From Candidatus Cryptobacteroides faecipullorum (GTDB lineage: Bacteria; Bacteroidota; Bacteroidia; Bacteroidales; UBA932), in the NCBI GenBank assembly GCA_017694885.1, contig JADIMH010000065.1:21453-85452 (forward strand): a stretch of 64,000 bases of DNA, in the 5' to 3' direction. Below the pieces are notes generated by a model, which saw nothing but the letters and a program-made list of their open reading frames with translations, searched no databases and had not been told where the DNA came from. This document shows positions 41,872-50,729 of the stretch, piece by piece. A program made the position numbers and the translations under genes. Each line of letters starts with the position of its first letter. Position 1 is the first letter of the stretch.

Positions 41872-41887
41872 GGCTATTATGTTTTTA

Positions 41888-43177
41888 CTATTTTATCACT
41901 GATTCGTACACTTTCTTTATCTTATAGGCTGCATTGTTCCATTTGAGAGTATTCACCTCATCGTAACCACAACGTGCAGCCAGATCAGCCATCGCGCTAT
42001 AGTTCAGCAACCCGTAAATGGCATCAGCCATAGCATCCACATCCCAGAAATCCACCTTGATGGCATATTTCAGGACCTCGGCTACGCCTGACTGCTTGGA
42101 AATGATGGTAGGCACATTCGTCTGCATGGCCTCCAGCGGAGATATGCCGAACGGTTCGGAAACCGACGGCATGATATAGACATCGGACAGGGCGAACATC
42201 TTCTGGACATCAGCCCCTCTGAGGAATCCCGTAAAATGGAATCTGTCGGAAATGCCCAGACGCGCCACGTGTCTGATACACCTGTTGAGCATGTCGCCGC
42301 TTCCGGCCATGACGAAACGGACATTGTCGCATCTCTTGAGCACTTTCGCAGCAGCTTCGATAAAATACTCCGGACCTTTCTGGAAAGTGATACGGCCAAG
42401 GAAGGTAACAACCTTGTCCCTGACTCCGCGCTCGACCTGAAGGTTGGTGCGTCCGCTGAAATCCACGGCATTGTGTACGGCCACTACCTTTTCAGGAGCA
42501 ATACCGTATCTGTTTATCACTATGTTTCTGGTAAGTTCACTCACTGCGATTACCTTATCGGCGCCTTCCATTCCCTTGCGCTCTATGTCATAGACACGGG
42601 TATCTATCTTGTCATCGCTGCTCCTGTCGAATGAAGTGGCATGCACATGGACTACAAGTGGCTTTCCCGTAAGTTCCTTCGCAGCCACTCCGGCCAGATA
42701 AGTCAGCCAGTCATGCGCATGTATCACATCGAATTCATCCTTATGCTGAAGGGCGATAGTGGCTCCTACCATTGCATAGCGGGCAACCTCTTCCATAAGG
42801 TTTGCGCCATATTTACCTGAAAACTTGTATTTCTGCCCATAGCTGACAGAAAAACTCTTGATCTGCCTTTTCTTCTCCTCCTCGACCATATCCGAAAAAG
42901 CCTGAGGATCGACATAAGGCACCATATTGGAATGGATATGGACGAATCTCACCTTGTCGAGGAAGTCCTCGACAGATGCAGAAACCGTATCCACAGGAAC
43001 ATCGCTGGCATTTATGATCGAAACCGCACTCTGATCCTCGTCGCCTGATGCCGAAGGCATCACGAACAGGACCTCAACGCCATTTGCTGCCAGGCCTTTG
43101 GTCATACCATAGCAAGCCGTACCGAGTCCTCCTGAAATATAAGGAGGGAACTCCCATCCGAACATCAAGACTCTCAT
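41888..43177 (-). CDS. Glycogen-cluster GT4 glycosyltransferase (glycogen synthase-like)
   Basis: The 429-residue GT4 enzyme has the ADP/UDP-glucose glycogen-synthase-like opening LMFGWEFPPYISGGLGTACYGMTKGLA (with the K/S-x-GGL loop variant SGGL) and the C-terminal signature DVYIMPSVSEPFGISPLEAMQTNVPTIISKQSG, with its E-x7-E pair. VIHAHDWLTYLAGVAAKELTG is the acceptor-binding segment. Its start overlaps the GH133 stop (ATGA) and it is 16 bases from GH57. In the cluster it probably works with the debranching enzyme and GH57 on alpha-glucan; a GT3 synthase is also encoded, so this may be a second or alternative elongating enzyme. Confidence 0.9.
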   Translation of the reverse strand: MRVLMFGWEFPPYISGGLGTACYGMTKGLAANGVEVLFVMPSASGDEDQSAVSIINASDVPVDTVSASVEDFLDKVRFVHIHSNMVPYVDPQAFSDMVEEEKKRQIKSFSVSYGQKYKFSGKYGANLMEEVARYAMVGATIALQHKDEFDVIHAHDWLTYLAGVAAKELTGKPLVVHVHATSFDRSSDDKIDTRVYDIERKGMEGADKVIAVSELTRNIVINRYGIAPEKVVAVHNAVDFSGRTNLQVERGVRDKVVTFLGRITFQKGPEYFIEAAAKVLKRCDNVRFVMAGSGDMLNRCIRHVARLGISDRFHFTGFLRGADVQKMFALSDVYIMPSVSEPFGISPLEAMQTNVPTIISKQSGVAEVLKYAIKVDFWDVDAMADAIYGLLNYSAMADLAARCGYDEVNTLKWNNAAYKIKKVYESVIK

Positions 43178-45114
43178 TTCTTTTCCTCCTTGTATTTATT
43201 CATGAGATAATCCGCCCTGAGCAGTGCTGCAGTGCTGCATGCAGAAGAAATCGCGCCGTGAGGCTCGTGAGGCGGATCGCCGTCATAAAGTTCCGAGAAT
43301 GCCCCGACACCATGCTTATTGATATCCTTGTAGAATCCCTCGGTAAGATATTCCGCCTTCTTGTAGAAAGACGGGCCGATCATGCGGAAGCAGACATCTA
43401 TGTAAGGGCTGAGCAGTGAAGGGAAGGCACATCCCTGATGGTAGGCAAGGTCCCTTTCGGTCTGCGATCCTTCATATACGCCACGGTATTTGACGTTCCT
43501 CGGAGAAAGCGTCCTGATTCCGCGTGAAGTTACGAGTTCGTTGTTTATAACCTGCATTATGGACATCTTCTTCAGGTCATTGATCGGAGAATACGGAAGG
43601 TAAACCGCGAAAAGCTGGTTAGGACGGACATCCAGATTTCTTCCGTTATTGTCGACATAGTCGGCAAGATAGCCTGCCTGCTTGTCCCAGAATGTTTTCT
43701 GGAAGTTTTCTTCTACGAGCGTGCGGACATGCGCCCATCTCGACGTGAAGGCGCTTCTCTTGGCTCCGTACTTGGCTTCCATGTCGAGGGCAAAGCACAG
43801 GGCGTTGTACCACAACGCATTGGTCTCGACCTGATAACCGGCCCTTTCCGTAACAGGACGGCCGTCCACATAAGCGTTCATCCATGACAGGGCCACTCTG
43901 TCCATCTGTGCCCAGAGCAGGCCGTTGGGATGCATCGTGATTTCGGCACGTTTCCCGGGAGCATAGCTGTCGATTATGGCTTTAAGGACTTTGCCGTATT
44001 TTTCCCATATGCGTTTCTCTTCACCGGTAAAATCTATATACTGCTGGATAGTATCGGTAAGGCGGAGAGGAGCTTCGATCTGTGTGGTCTTTTTGGTAAG
44101 GCGGTTCTGCTCGTTCGAGATAAGGTTGTCCAGAATCTCCTCAAACTCCTTGGTATCGCCGTCCGCGTAAAGGGTAAGGCCCGGAAGAGCGATGATCGTC
44201 TCGCGGAGAAGCCCTGTCTCGAGCCATGAGAAACCGGCATTGATCTGCTTGTTGCCGTTACGGTTGCAGATAAGCAGGTCCGCATTGTGGACAAGAAGGT
44301 CATGATAGTCAGTAATGTCGGTCAGCTTGCGCTCGATATCGGTACATTTCCTCTTGAGCTGCTTCGGGTTGATCTCATTGACTGAACCGGAGAAGACAAT
44401 GGTTTCGCCAGGTTTCATGTTCATCATGAACATTCCAGGCACGAAAAGATCCTCGGTACAGTCGAAACCTCTGCGGTATTCGTCGGAATAGGTGATTCCG
44501 TTATACCAGTAAGGCATATAGCGGAATGTGGATTTGCAGCTCAGCTGCATGTTGAGATCGGGAAAGCCGCTGTACATATTGAAAGCCACGCCGCCTTCCA
44601 CTTCCTTGTACTCGGTATTGGCCTCTGAATTCTGGCGGGTCAGGCTGTGGATGTTCCTGAAGGCAAGGAAAGGCTTGAGTATGAGCTGTATCTTCTCCGG
44701 AGAGGACACCAGTTCATATTTTACGAGCACCTGGTCATTGTCAGGAGCGAGTATGAGTGACTTCCTGAAAACGATCTCCCCGACTTTATAGGTAATCACA
44801 GGTACCGGGTCAAGATCGAAGTCTACGATATACTTGTGTCCCCTCGGTTCGTAGACATCCCCATAGCAGTGGATGCCCAGATTGAACTGTTTCCCGTTAA
44901 GCAGCAGACTTTCATCGAGTGCGGAAAGAAGCACGTACTTGCCTTTTCCGAAACGGTCAACAGGAACAGCGAGGAGCCCGTGGTAGCGTCTCGTATTGCA
45001 GGTGACTATGGAAGTGTTGCAATACGCACCTGTCTTGTTCGCGGAAATGATTTCCCGTTTCAATGAATACGACAGGTTGACAAGCTCAGACTTGTTGAAT
45101 GTTAAAAAAGCCAT
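43174..45114 (-). CDS. Glycogen debranching enzyme (amylo-alpha-1,6-glucosidase, GH133-like)
   Basis: The ATG at 45114 (646 residues, MAFLTFNKSEL) is preferred to the one at 45132 because relatives begin here and this leaves a 7-base gap after glgB. The N-terminal domain (about residues 15-270) is a beta-sandwich of the GDE type (CNTRRYHGLLAVPV). The C-terminal (alpha/alpha)6 catalytic domain contains ETGLLRETIIALPGLTLYADGD, LLWAQMDRVALSWMNAYVDGR, and the HQGCAFPSLLSPYIDVCFR region. It removes alpha-1,6 branch residues from glycogen. Confidence 0.93.
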   Translation of the reverse strand: MAFLTFNKSELVNLSYSLKREIISANKTGAYCNTSIVTCNTRRYHGLLAVPVDRFGKGKYVLLSALDESLLLNGKQFNLGIHCYGDVYEPRGHKYIVDFDLDPVPVITYKVGEIVFRKSLILAPDNDQVLVKYELVSSPEKIQLILKPFLAFRNIHSLTRQNSEANTEYKEVEGGVAFNMYSGFPDLNMQLSCKSTFRYMPYWYNGITYSDEYRRGFDCTEDLFVPGMFMMNMKPGETIVFSGSVNEINPKQLKRKCTDIERKLTDITDYHDLLVHNADLLICNRNGNKQINAGFSWLETGLLRETIIALPGLTLYADGDTKEFEEILDNLISNEQNRLTKKTTQIEAPLRLTDTIQQYIDFTGEEKRIWEKYGKVLKAIIDSYAPGKRAEITMHPNGLLWAQMDRVALSWMNAYVDGRPVTERAGYQVETNALWYNALCFALDMEAKYGAKRSAFTSRWAHVRTLVEENFQKTFWDKQAGYLADYVDNNGRNLDVRPNQLFAVYLPYSPINDLKKMSIMQVINNELVTSRGIRTLSPRNVKYRGVYEGSQTERDLAYHQGCAFPSLLSPYIDVCFRMIGPSFYKKAEYLTEGFYKDINKHGVGAFSELYDGDPPHEPHGAISSACSTAALLRADYLMNKYKEEKK

Positions 45115-45121
45115 ATCATTA

Positions 45122-47155
45122 TTATTTATCACTACATTTTTCCAAAACTAACGCACTGCGGCAAGGAAGATAAAGATACAGAGTATCGTCATAGGTCTGG
45201 TTGCCGTTAGCTGACTTTTCAGGGACCGTAAAGTGCTCTTCGCCTCTCTTTACCCTGTCAAAACCGTCAAATTCCGGATCATCGCTGTCGAGGATCACCG
45301 TATATTTTCCGGCAGGTGCGGCGAACCCGTAATCGGCAAAAGATGATACCGGATTGAAATTGAGCGCAAAGATACAATTTATTCTTTTGAATATTAATAT
45401 TTTTTTCTCTTCATCCTGTACGAGAAGTTCAGGCGGGGCCGAAAGCAGGAACTCTTTGCGGGCCAGCGACACCATTGCCTTGTCGAAAAGCATCAAAGGC
45501 CTGTACCTCAAATAGTCAGCCTTTACAAGCGACCACTGCCTCCTGGCATACTTGTAAGACCAGCCGTTTCCTTCCCGAGGAAAGTCTATCCATTCGGGAT
45601 GCCCGAACTCGTTGCCCATGAAATTCAGATAGCCGTCCCCGGCCGTAGCCATGGTAACGAGCCTTATCATCTTGTGGAGGGCAAGCCCCCTTTCTATCAC
45701 GTCCGAATGGGAATTCTTGTCCATATGGGTATACATTTCCTTGTCCATCAGGCGGAACGCTATGGTCTTGTCCCCTACCATCGCCTGGTCGTGGCATTCG
45801 GCATAACTTATGGTCTTCTCGTCTTTCCTCTTGTTGGTCAGCTGCCACCACATCTCCCCCATGCTCCACTGCTCGTCAGTCTGGGTCTTTATCCATTTTA
45901 TCCAGTTGTCGGCCACGCCCATGCTCATCCTGAAATCGAACCCTACGCCCCCTGCCTCGAACGGGGCGGCCAGTCCCGCCATGCCGCTGACGTCTTCCGC
46001 TATGGTTATCGCATCGGGGTTCACCTCCTTTATAAGCATGTTGGCAAGCGCAAGATAAGTCACCGCAGCCTCATCCACTCCTCCATCGAAATAGCAATCG
46101 TATCCGCTGAAAGCCTTTCCCAGACCATGATCCCAGTACATCATGCTGGTGACGCCGTCGAACCGGAAGCCGTCAAGATGATATTCCTCAAGCCAGAACT
46201 TGCAGTTGGACAGAAGGAACTGCTGCGTTTCATGCTTTCCGTAATCGAAACACCTCGACCCCCATGCCGGGTGGCGTCCGCGGTCTCCGGGATAGAAATA
46301 AAGGTCTTCGCGGCCGTCGAACCTGCTGAGACCTTCGGCCTCATTGTCGACCGAATGGGAATGGACGATATCCATCACGACAGCTATCCCCATGCCGTGG
46401 GCCTCATCCACAAGTTCCTTGAATTCCTCCGGAGTGCCGAAGCGGGAACTCAGTGCGAAGAAATTCGATACCTGATACCCGAAAGAACCGTAGTACGGAT
46501 GCTCCTGCAGGGCCATGATCTGGATCGTGTCATAGCCGAGGGAACGGATATAAGGCAGGACATCTTTCCTGAACTCGGAGAATGTGGCGACCTTCTCCTT
46601 TTCAGAACTCATGCCGATGTGGCACTCGTATATGAACGGATGCTCCCTTTTCGACGGATTCCTGTGCTTCCACCTGTACGGGACCGGATCCCAAACCTGG
46701 GCGCAGAAAGCCTTGGTCTCCGGATCCTGGACGGCTCTGGTCACATAGGCGGGCAGCCGTTCAGCCCCGCCGCCATGCCACTCTATATATAATTTATAGA
46801 GCGTACCGTGCGAAAGGAACATATCTTCGAGGGTTATCTCCCAGTTGCCGTTTCCCACAGGATGAAGGGCATACGCCTCGGTCTTCTTCCAGTTGTTGAA
46901 CTCGCCTATGAGATATACTTTCAGTGCGTTTGGAGCCCATTCACGGAACACCCACGATCCGTCCTCCTGCCTGTGCAGGCCATAATAAAGGTGATTGTTG
47001 ATCCCTTTCGAAAGAGATCCGCCGTGTCCGGCAGAGATACGCTCCTTCTCCTCCAGTATCCGCTCATGTCTCGCCTCAATGGCTTCGGCATATGGCTTGA
47101 GCCACTGATCCCCTTCGTATATTTTCTTTATTTCCGTCTTGCCCATATCAGTCAT
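45122..47155 (-). CDS. glgB: 1,4-alpha-glucan branching enzyme (GH13)
   Basis: The 677-residue protein introduces alpha-1,6 branches. An N-terminal CBM48 domain (about residues 55-165: DGSWVFREWAPNALKVYLIGEFNNW) precedes the GH13 barrel, with VVMDIVHSHSV, LDGFRFDGVTSM (nucleophile Asp), AITIAEDVSGM (acid/base Glu) and AECHDQ (transition-state stabiliser region). The C-terminal beta domain ends at the frame's end. It is upstream of the debranching enzyme by 7 bases, so synthesis and degradation enzymes share one transcript. Confidence 0.96.
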   Translation of the reverse strand: MTDMGKTEIKKIYEGDQWLKPYAEAIEARHERILEEKERISAGHGGSLSKGINNHLYYGLHRQEDGSWVFREWAPNALKVYLIGEFNNWKKTEAYALHPVGNGNWEITLEDMFLSHGTLYKLYIEWHGGGAERLPAYVTRAVQDPETKAFCAQVWDPVPYRWKHRNPSKREHPFIYECHIGMSSEKEKVATFSEFRKDVLPYIRSLGYDTIQIMALQEHPYYGSFGYQVSNFFALSSRFGTPEEFKELVDEAHGMGIAVVMDIVHSHSVDNEAEGLSRFDGREDLYFYPGDRGRHPAWGSRCFDYGKHETQQFLLSNCKFWLEEYHLDGFRFDGVTSMMYWDHGLGKAFSGYDCYFDGGVDEAAVTYLALANMLIKEVNPDAITIAEDVSGMAGLAAPFEAGGVGFDFRMSMGVADNWIKWIKTQTDEQWSMGEMWWQLTNKRKDEKTISYAECHDQAMVGDKTIAFRLMDKEMYTHMDKNSHSDVIERGLALHKMIRLVTMATAGDGYLNFMGNEFGHPEWIDFPREGNGWSYKYARRQWSLVKADYLRYRPLMLFDKAMVSLARKEFLLSAPPELLVQDEEKKILIFKRINCIFALNFNPVSSFADYGFAAPAGKYTVILDSDDPEFDGFDRVKRGEEHFTVPEKSANGNQTYDDTLYLYLPCRSALVLEKCSDK

Positions 47156-47193
47156 GGTTTTATGTCAATATTCCGTTACGTTTTCCGTCATAA

Positions 47194-47388
47194 TCATTTT
47201 TCAGTATCCAGACCGTCCAGAATCCCGCGTGCCTGTCTGAGATACGCCCTGCACTTTTCCAGCAACACCTCTGCCCTGGCAACATTTTCGCCGATATCGT
47301 CTATTCCCGCCGACGGGTCCTCCACTTTCGCCACCAATGCCTCCAGTTCAGAGACTGCAGCCTTATAATCAAACTTCTTTTCTTCCAT
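47194..47388 (-). CDS. xseB: Exodeoxyribonuclease VII small subunit
   Basis: The 64-residue protein is the XseB partner of XseA, found as a short helical hairpin. It contains the family signature FDYKAAVSELEALVAKVEDPSAGIDDI and the following RAEVLLEKCRAYL. It starts 7 bases after the xseA stop, and glgB follows 38 bases downstream, so the two DNA-repair genes may lead the glycogen transcript. Confidence 0.92.
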   Translation of the reverse strand: MEEKKFDYKAAVSELEALVAKVEDPSAGIDDIGENVARAEVLLEKCRAYLRQARGILDGLDTEK

Positions 47389-47395
47389 TGCAAAT

Positions 47396-48607
47396 TCAGT
47401 TTATCTTCCTGTCATCCATCCCGTCTGCGGCCACGGCCGCAGAATCTACAGTACAGTCCAGCCGTCCGTCAGCCATTATCAGAGACACCCTGTCCCCGGC
47501 CCGTACACCCGCAACGCTTCTGAGCACCACGCCGGAAGAACCTACCGCAAGCACATATCCTTTCTTCAGAAGCGTCCTCGGATCCGAGGCCCGCATCCTG
47601 GTCTCCAGCACAGACAGGCTGTTCTCCAGAGACATTATCCTCCCGGAAAAAGCCGCGGCGATCCTGTGCGCCATACCGGAAAGGCGGTTTTCCTCCTGAT
47701 ACAGCCGTCCCGAAACCGACAGTTTCAGACGCTCAGCAAGCGACTGCAGGAATGCGTCCTCATCGGCATATGCCGATACGAATTCATCCGCCAGTGCGGT
47801 AGGGGTCTTTACCGACATGAATGCCACCATGTCAGCCACATGCGTATCCTGGTCATGACCGATAGCGGTAAAGACAGGAACCGGAAACTGCGCTATATGC
47901 GCAGCCAGGTCATAGTCGTCATAGCATGCGAGATCCAGCCTCGCCCCTCCCCCTCGCAGAATGGCGACGGCATCATATTCCCGGCCCGAAGCAGCAACGG
48001 CATCCAATGCGGCAATGATGGACTCCGGGGCACCCGCTCCCTGCATCAGCGCAGGGAACAGGTCGGTATGATATACGAAACCGTATTCATTTTCATGAAG
48101 GTGCCGCATGAAATCCCTGTATCCGGCGGCGTCAGGAGCCGAAATTACCGCAAGAGAATATGGAAGCCTCGCAAGTCCGAGGCTTTGCTGCATATCCATA
48201 AGACCTTCCTTTTCAAGTCTTTCTATGGCAAGCCTTTTAAGCCTTTCCTGTTCTCCGAGCGAAAAGTCCGGATCTATGTCATTTACGACCAGAGTAAAGC
48301 CATACAGCTGGCTGTAGCTTATCTGAACCTGTATAAGCACAAGCATCCCCTCTCGAAGAGGGGATCCTGTAACTGACTCAAAATAAGGTGCAATGAATCT
48401 GTATTTCGAACTCCATACGACAGCTTGGGCTTTGGCGATCATACCGTTTTCACCGCTCTGGGAAAGTTCCAGATAGCAATGGCTGCCGACACGTGCCTTT
48501 ACGGCACTGATTTCCGCCTTTACCCATATACTGGAAGGGAAAAGACGCTCCACCCCCTCCTTCAGCGCAGACTGAAGTTCATACAAGGTTATGAATTCCT
48601 TTCCCAT
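47396..48607 (-). CDS. xseA: Exodeoxyribonuclease VII large subunit
   Basis: XseA is the nuclease subunit that degrades single-stranded DNA to oligonucleotides. The 403-residue product has the N-terminal OB fold (IWVKAEISAVKARVGSHCYLELS), the central nuclease core with ILRGGGARLDLACYDDYDLAAHIAQFPVPVFTAIGHDQDTHVADMVAF, and a helical C-terminal part. It is somewhat shorter than the E. coli protein (about 456) because the C-terminal coiled-coil region is reduced. A TAAATTTG box on the minus strand at 48634-48641 may be its -7 element; engB diverges from it. Confidence 0.96.
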   Translation of the reverse strand: MGKEFITLYELQSALKEGVERLFPSSIWVKAEISAVKARVGSHCYLELSQSGENGMIAKAQAVVWSSKYRFIAPYFESVTGSPLREGMLVLIQVQISYSQLYGFTLVVNDIDPDFSLGEQERLKRLAIERLEKEGLMDMQQSLGLARLPYSLAVISAPDAAGYRDFMRHLHENEYGFVYHTDLFPALMQGAGAPESIIAALDAVAASGREYDAVAILRGGGARLDLACYDDYDLAAHIAQFPVPVFTAIGHDQDTHVADMVAFMSVKTPTALADEFVSAYADEDAFLQSLAERLKLSVSGRLYQEENRLSGMAHRIAAAFSGRIMSLENSLSVLETRMRASDPRTLLKKGYVLAVGSSGVVLRSVAGVRAGDRVSLIMADGRLDCTVDSAAVAADGMDDRKIN

Positions 48608-48633
48608 TTACCGGATTTCCATTCTAATTCCTA

Positions 48634-48641
48634 CAAATTTA
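48634..48641 (-). promoter_or_regulatory. -7 box of xseA
   Basis: The minus strand reads TAAATTTG 27 bases before the xseA start. No -33 at the expected distance is clear. It may drive the whole minus-strand run down to ribF. Confidence 0.4.
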
Positions 48642-48700
48642 ATAAAAAAACCTATCTGCCGCTTACCATTTAATATATTTTTAACAAAACGCACTACAAT

Positions 48701-48732
48701 ATTGCACACTATCAAGCTTTTTAGTACCTTTG
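48701..48732 (+). promoter_or_regulatory. Promoter of engB
   Basis: ATTG (48701-48704), a 20-base spacer and TACCTTTG (48725-48732) fit the Bacteroidota promoter. Transcription would start near 48739, favouring the ATG at 48759 over the one at 48747. Confidence 0.65.
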
Positions 48733-48758
48733 CGCACTAATTCTGATTGGGAATCGAC

Positions 48759-49373
48759 ATGAAAATCACCGAAGCACTTTTTGCCGGCAGCAGCACCAGG
48801 ATCTCCGAGAAGCCAAAGCAGAAATTCCCTGAGTTCGCTTTCATAGGAAGATCGAATGTCGGCAAATCATCTCTGATTAACATGCTTTGCAACAACCGGA
48901 AACTTGCGATGACTTCCTCCACGCCGGGAAAGACGCGCCTTGTAAACCATTTCCTGATCAACAGGCAGTGGTACCTGGTGGACCTGCCGGGATACGGATA
49001 TGCAAAAATGTCCATGAGCGGACGGCAGAAGCTCGCACAGATGATCAGGAACTACATCAATCTGTCCCCCGACCTTACAATGCTGTTCGTCCTTATCGAC
49101 TCAAGGCATGACATCGGGAAAATCGATATGGATTTCCTGTTCGAACTCGGGGAGAGCAGGATACCTTTCGGGATTATCTTCACAAAAGGGGACAAGCTCG
49201 GACCTGTCGCCCTGCAAGAACAAATCGAAAAGGACAAGCGGATGATTCTGGAGCATTGGGAGGAACTGCCTCCTTGTTTTGTGAGCTCCTCCGAAACGGG
49301 TCTCGGCAAAGAAGAGATCCTCGACTACATAGGAAACGTCCTTGACAACATCAATAAAGGAACAGACCAATAA
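48759..49373 (+). CDS. engB: Ribosome biogenesis GTPase EngB/YsxC
   Basis: The start at 48759 (MKITEALF) gives 204 residues. The GTPase motifs are GRSNVGKSS (G1), a threonine in the STPGKT region (G2), DLPGYGYAK (G3) and TKGDKL (G4). EngB acts in large-subunit assembly. It is followed 11 bases later by prs on the same strand. Confidence 0.95.
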   Translation: MKITEALFAGSSTRISEKPKQKFPEFAFIGRSNVGKSSLINMLCNNRKLAMTSSTPGKTRLVNHFLINRQWYLVDLPGYGYAKMSMSGRQKLAQMIRNYINLSPDLTMLFVLIDSRHDIGKIDMDFLFELGESRIPFGIIFTKGDKLGPVALQEQIEKDKRMILEHWEELPPCFVSSSETGLGKEEILDYIGNVLDNINKGTDQ

Positions 49374-49384
49374 ACCCTCATACG

Positions 49385-50335
49385 ATGCACAACGAACATA
49401 AAATGAAAATCTTTGCCTGCAGGAAATCCAAGCCCCTCGCAGAAAAAATCGCAAAGGCTCTCGGAACAGAGCTCGGAAAATCCGAAGTCCTGGAATTCAG
49501 CGACGGAGAATTCCAGCCGTCTTTCAATGAAAGTGTCAGAGGAGCGACAGTATTCATAGTGCAGTCGACTTTCCCTCCTGTAGAAAACCTTTTTGAACTG
49601 CTTCTGATGATAGATGCCGCCAAAAGGGCATCGGCCCACACAGTCATCGCCGTCATGCCGTACTTCGGATGGGCAAGGCAGGACAGGAAGGACAAGCCGA
49701 GGGTGTCAATCGGTGCCAAGCTCGTGGCGAATATCCTCCATGCAGCAGGATGCGACAGGGTCATGACCTGCGACCTGCATGCAGACCAGATCCAGGGATT
49801 CTTCGATTTCCCTGTCGACCATCTCTATGCGAGCAACATATTCCTTCCTTACCTGAGGGACAAGCATATCGAAAACCTGGCCATCGCCGCACCGGACATG
49901 GGAGGGGCCAAGAGGGCGAATGCCTACGCACGCTACCTGCAGTGTCCTGTAATCATCTGCCACAAGTCAAGGGAAAGGGCCAATGTCGTAGGATCGATCA
50001 CAGCCATCGGAGACGTGGCCGGAAAGAATGTGATCATAGTAGATGACATGATAGATACGGCAGGCACATTGACCAAGGCAGCCAACGTACTCAAGGAAAT
50101 GGGAGCGCTCAGCGTGAAGGCATGCGCGACTCATGCGGTATTCTCCGGCAACGCATACGAAAGGATAGCGGAATCCGCTCTGGAGGAAGTCATCGTCACC
50201 GACACCATTCCGCTTTCCAGTGATCCGGCCAAAGATACCGGCAAGATCACGGTACTGTCCGTAGCCGATACATTCGCCAATGTCATCGAAAAGGTTTACA
50301 ACTACGAACCTATCAGCGACAGTTTCATCTTCTGA
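49385..50335 (+). CDS. prs: Ribose-phosphate pyrophosphokinase
   Basis: Prs makes PRPP from ribose 5-phosphate and ATP; PRPP is used by Upp (23069-23722) and in nucleotide and amino acid synthesis. The 316-residue protein has the ATP-binding VMPYFGWARQDRKDKPR, the metal-binding TCDLHADQIQGFF and the PRPP-binding VIIVDDMIDTAGT. Its opening (IFACRKSKPLAEKIAKALG) is family-like. The ATG at 49403 is an alternative start. Confidence 0.97.
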   Translation: MHNEHKMKIFACRKSKPLAEKIAKALGTELGKSEVLEFSDGEFQPSFNESVRGATVFIVQSTFPPVENLFELLLMIDAAKRASAHTVIAVMPYFGWARQDRKDKPRVSIGAKLVANILHAAGCDRVMTCDLHADQIQGFFDFPVDHLYASNIFLPYLRDKHIENLAIAAPDMGGAKRANAYARYLQCPVIICHKSRERANVVGSITAIGDVAGKNVIIVDDMIDTAGTLTKAANVLKEMGALSVKACATHAVFSGNAYERIAESALEEVIVTDTIPLSSDPAKDTGKITVLSVADTFANVIEKVYNYEPISDSFIF

Positions 50336-50358
50336 TTACGGTTTCCAACAATACGGAC

Positions 50359-50622
50359 ATGAAAATCTTTTTAGCGGCACTTCTTCTCGTCGGTCTGAGC
50401 ATCATCGGATTATGTTTCAACATCATTTTCCGGAAAAACGGGCATTTCCCCGAAACCGAAATAAGCAATAACAAGGAAATGAGGAAACTCGGCATCAGGT
50501 GTGCAAAAGAAGAAGAGCTGCGCTTGTGGGGCAAGAAAAACGGAAAGGAGCACCCGACGTGCAGCGACCTGGGATGCAGCAGCTGTTCGGCAAGCTGTAA
50601 CTTTTCCCCTGACAAAAAATAA
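50359..50622 (+). CDS. Small single-pass membrane protein with Cys-rich tail
   Basis: The 87-residue product has one N-terminal hydrophobic helix (residues 3-24) followed by a short charged segment with GIRCAKEEELRLWGKKNG and a tail with four cysteines in LGCSSCSASCNF. I recall short proteins of this shape (one helix, FFKKNGKFPET-like linker, LTCAK motif) as conserved hypothetical proteins of Bacteroidota. The cysteine spacing suggests metal binding or disulfides, but the partner is unknown. It is 23 bases downstream of prs and is followed by a strong hairpin. Confidence 0.7.
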   Translation: MKIFLAALLLVGLSIIGLCFNIIFRKNGHFPETEISNNKEMRKLGIRCAKEEELRLWGKKNGKEHPTCSDLGCSSCSASCNFSPDKK

Positions 50623-50627
50623 TTTCC

Positions 50628-50663
50628 GCGGCAGGGATCCGGCCCATTCCGAATCCCTGCCGC
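50628..50663. terminator. Strong GC-rich hairpin after the Cys-rich gene
   Basis: GCGGCAGGGAT (50628-50638) pairs with ATCCCTGCCGC (50653-50663). An A-rich rather than T-rich run follows on the plus strand, so termination efficiency on that strand is uncertain; it may also stabilise the transcript. Confidence 0.5.
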
Positions 50664-50729
50664 AGAAAAACACCGCCACCGGAAATTTTGACATTAAGTA
50701 AAACCCAAATTTATTAGGAGAGACTTGAA

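Noticed and set aside
45599..46792. 397-residue antisense reading frame inside glgB
   Set aside because: Same reasoning: the sense frame carries all GH13 motifs.
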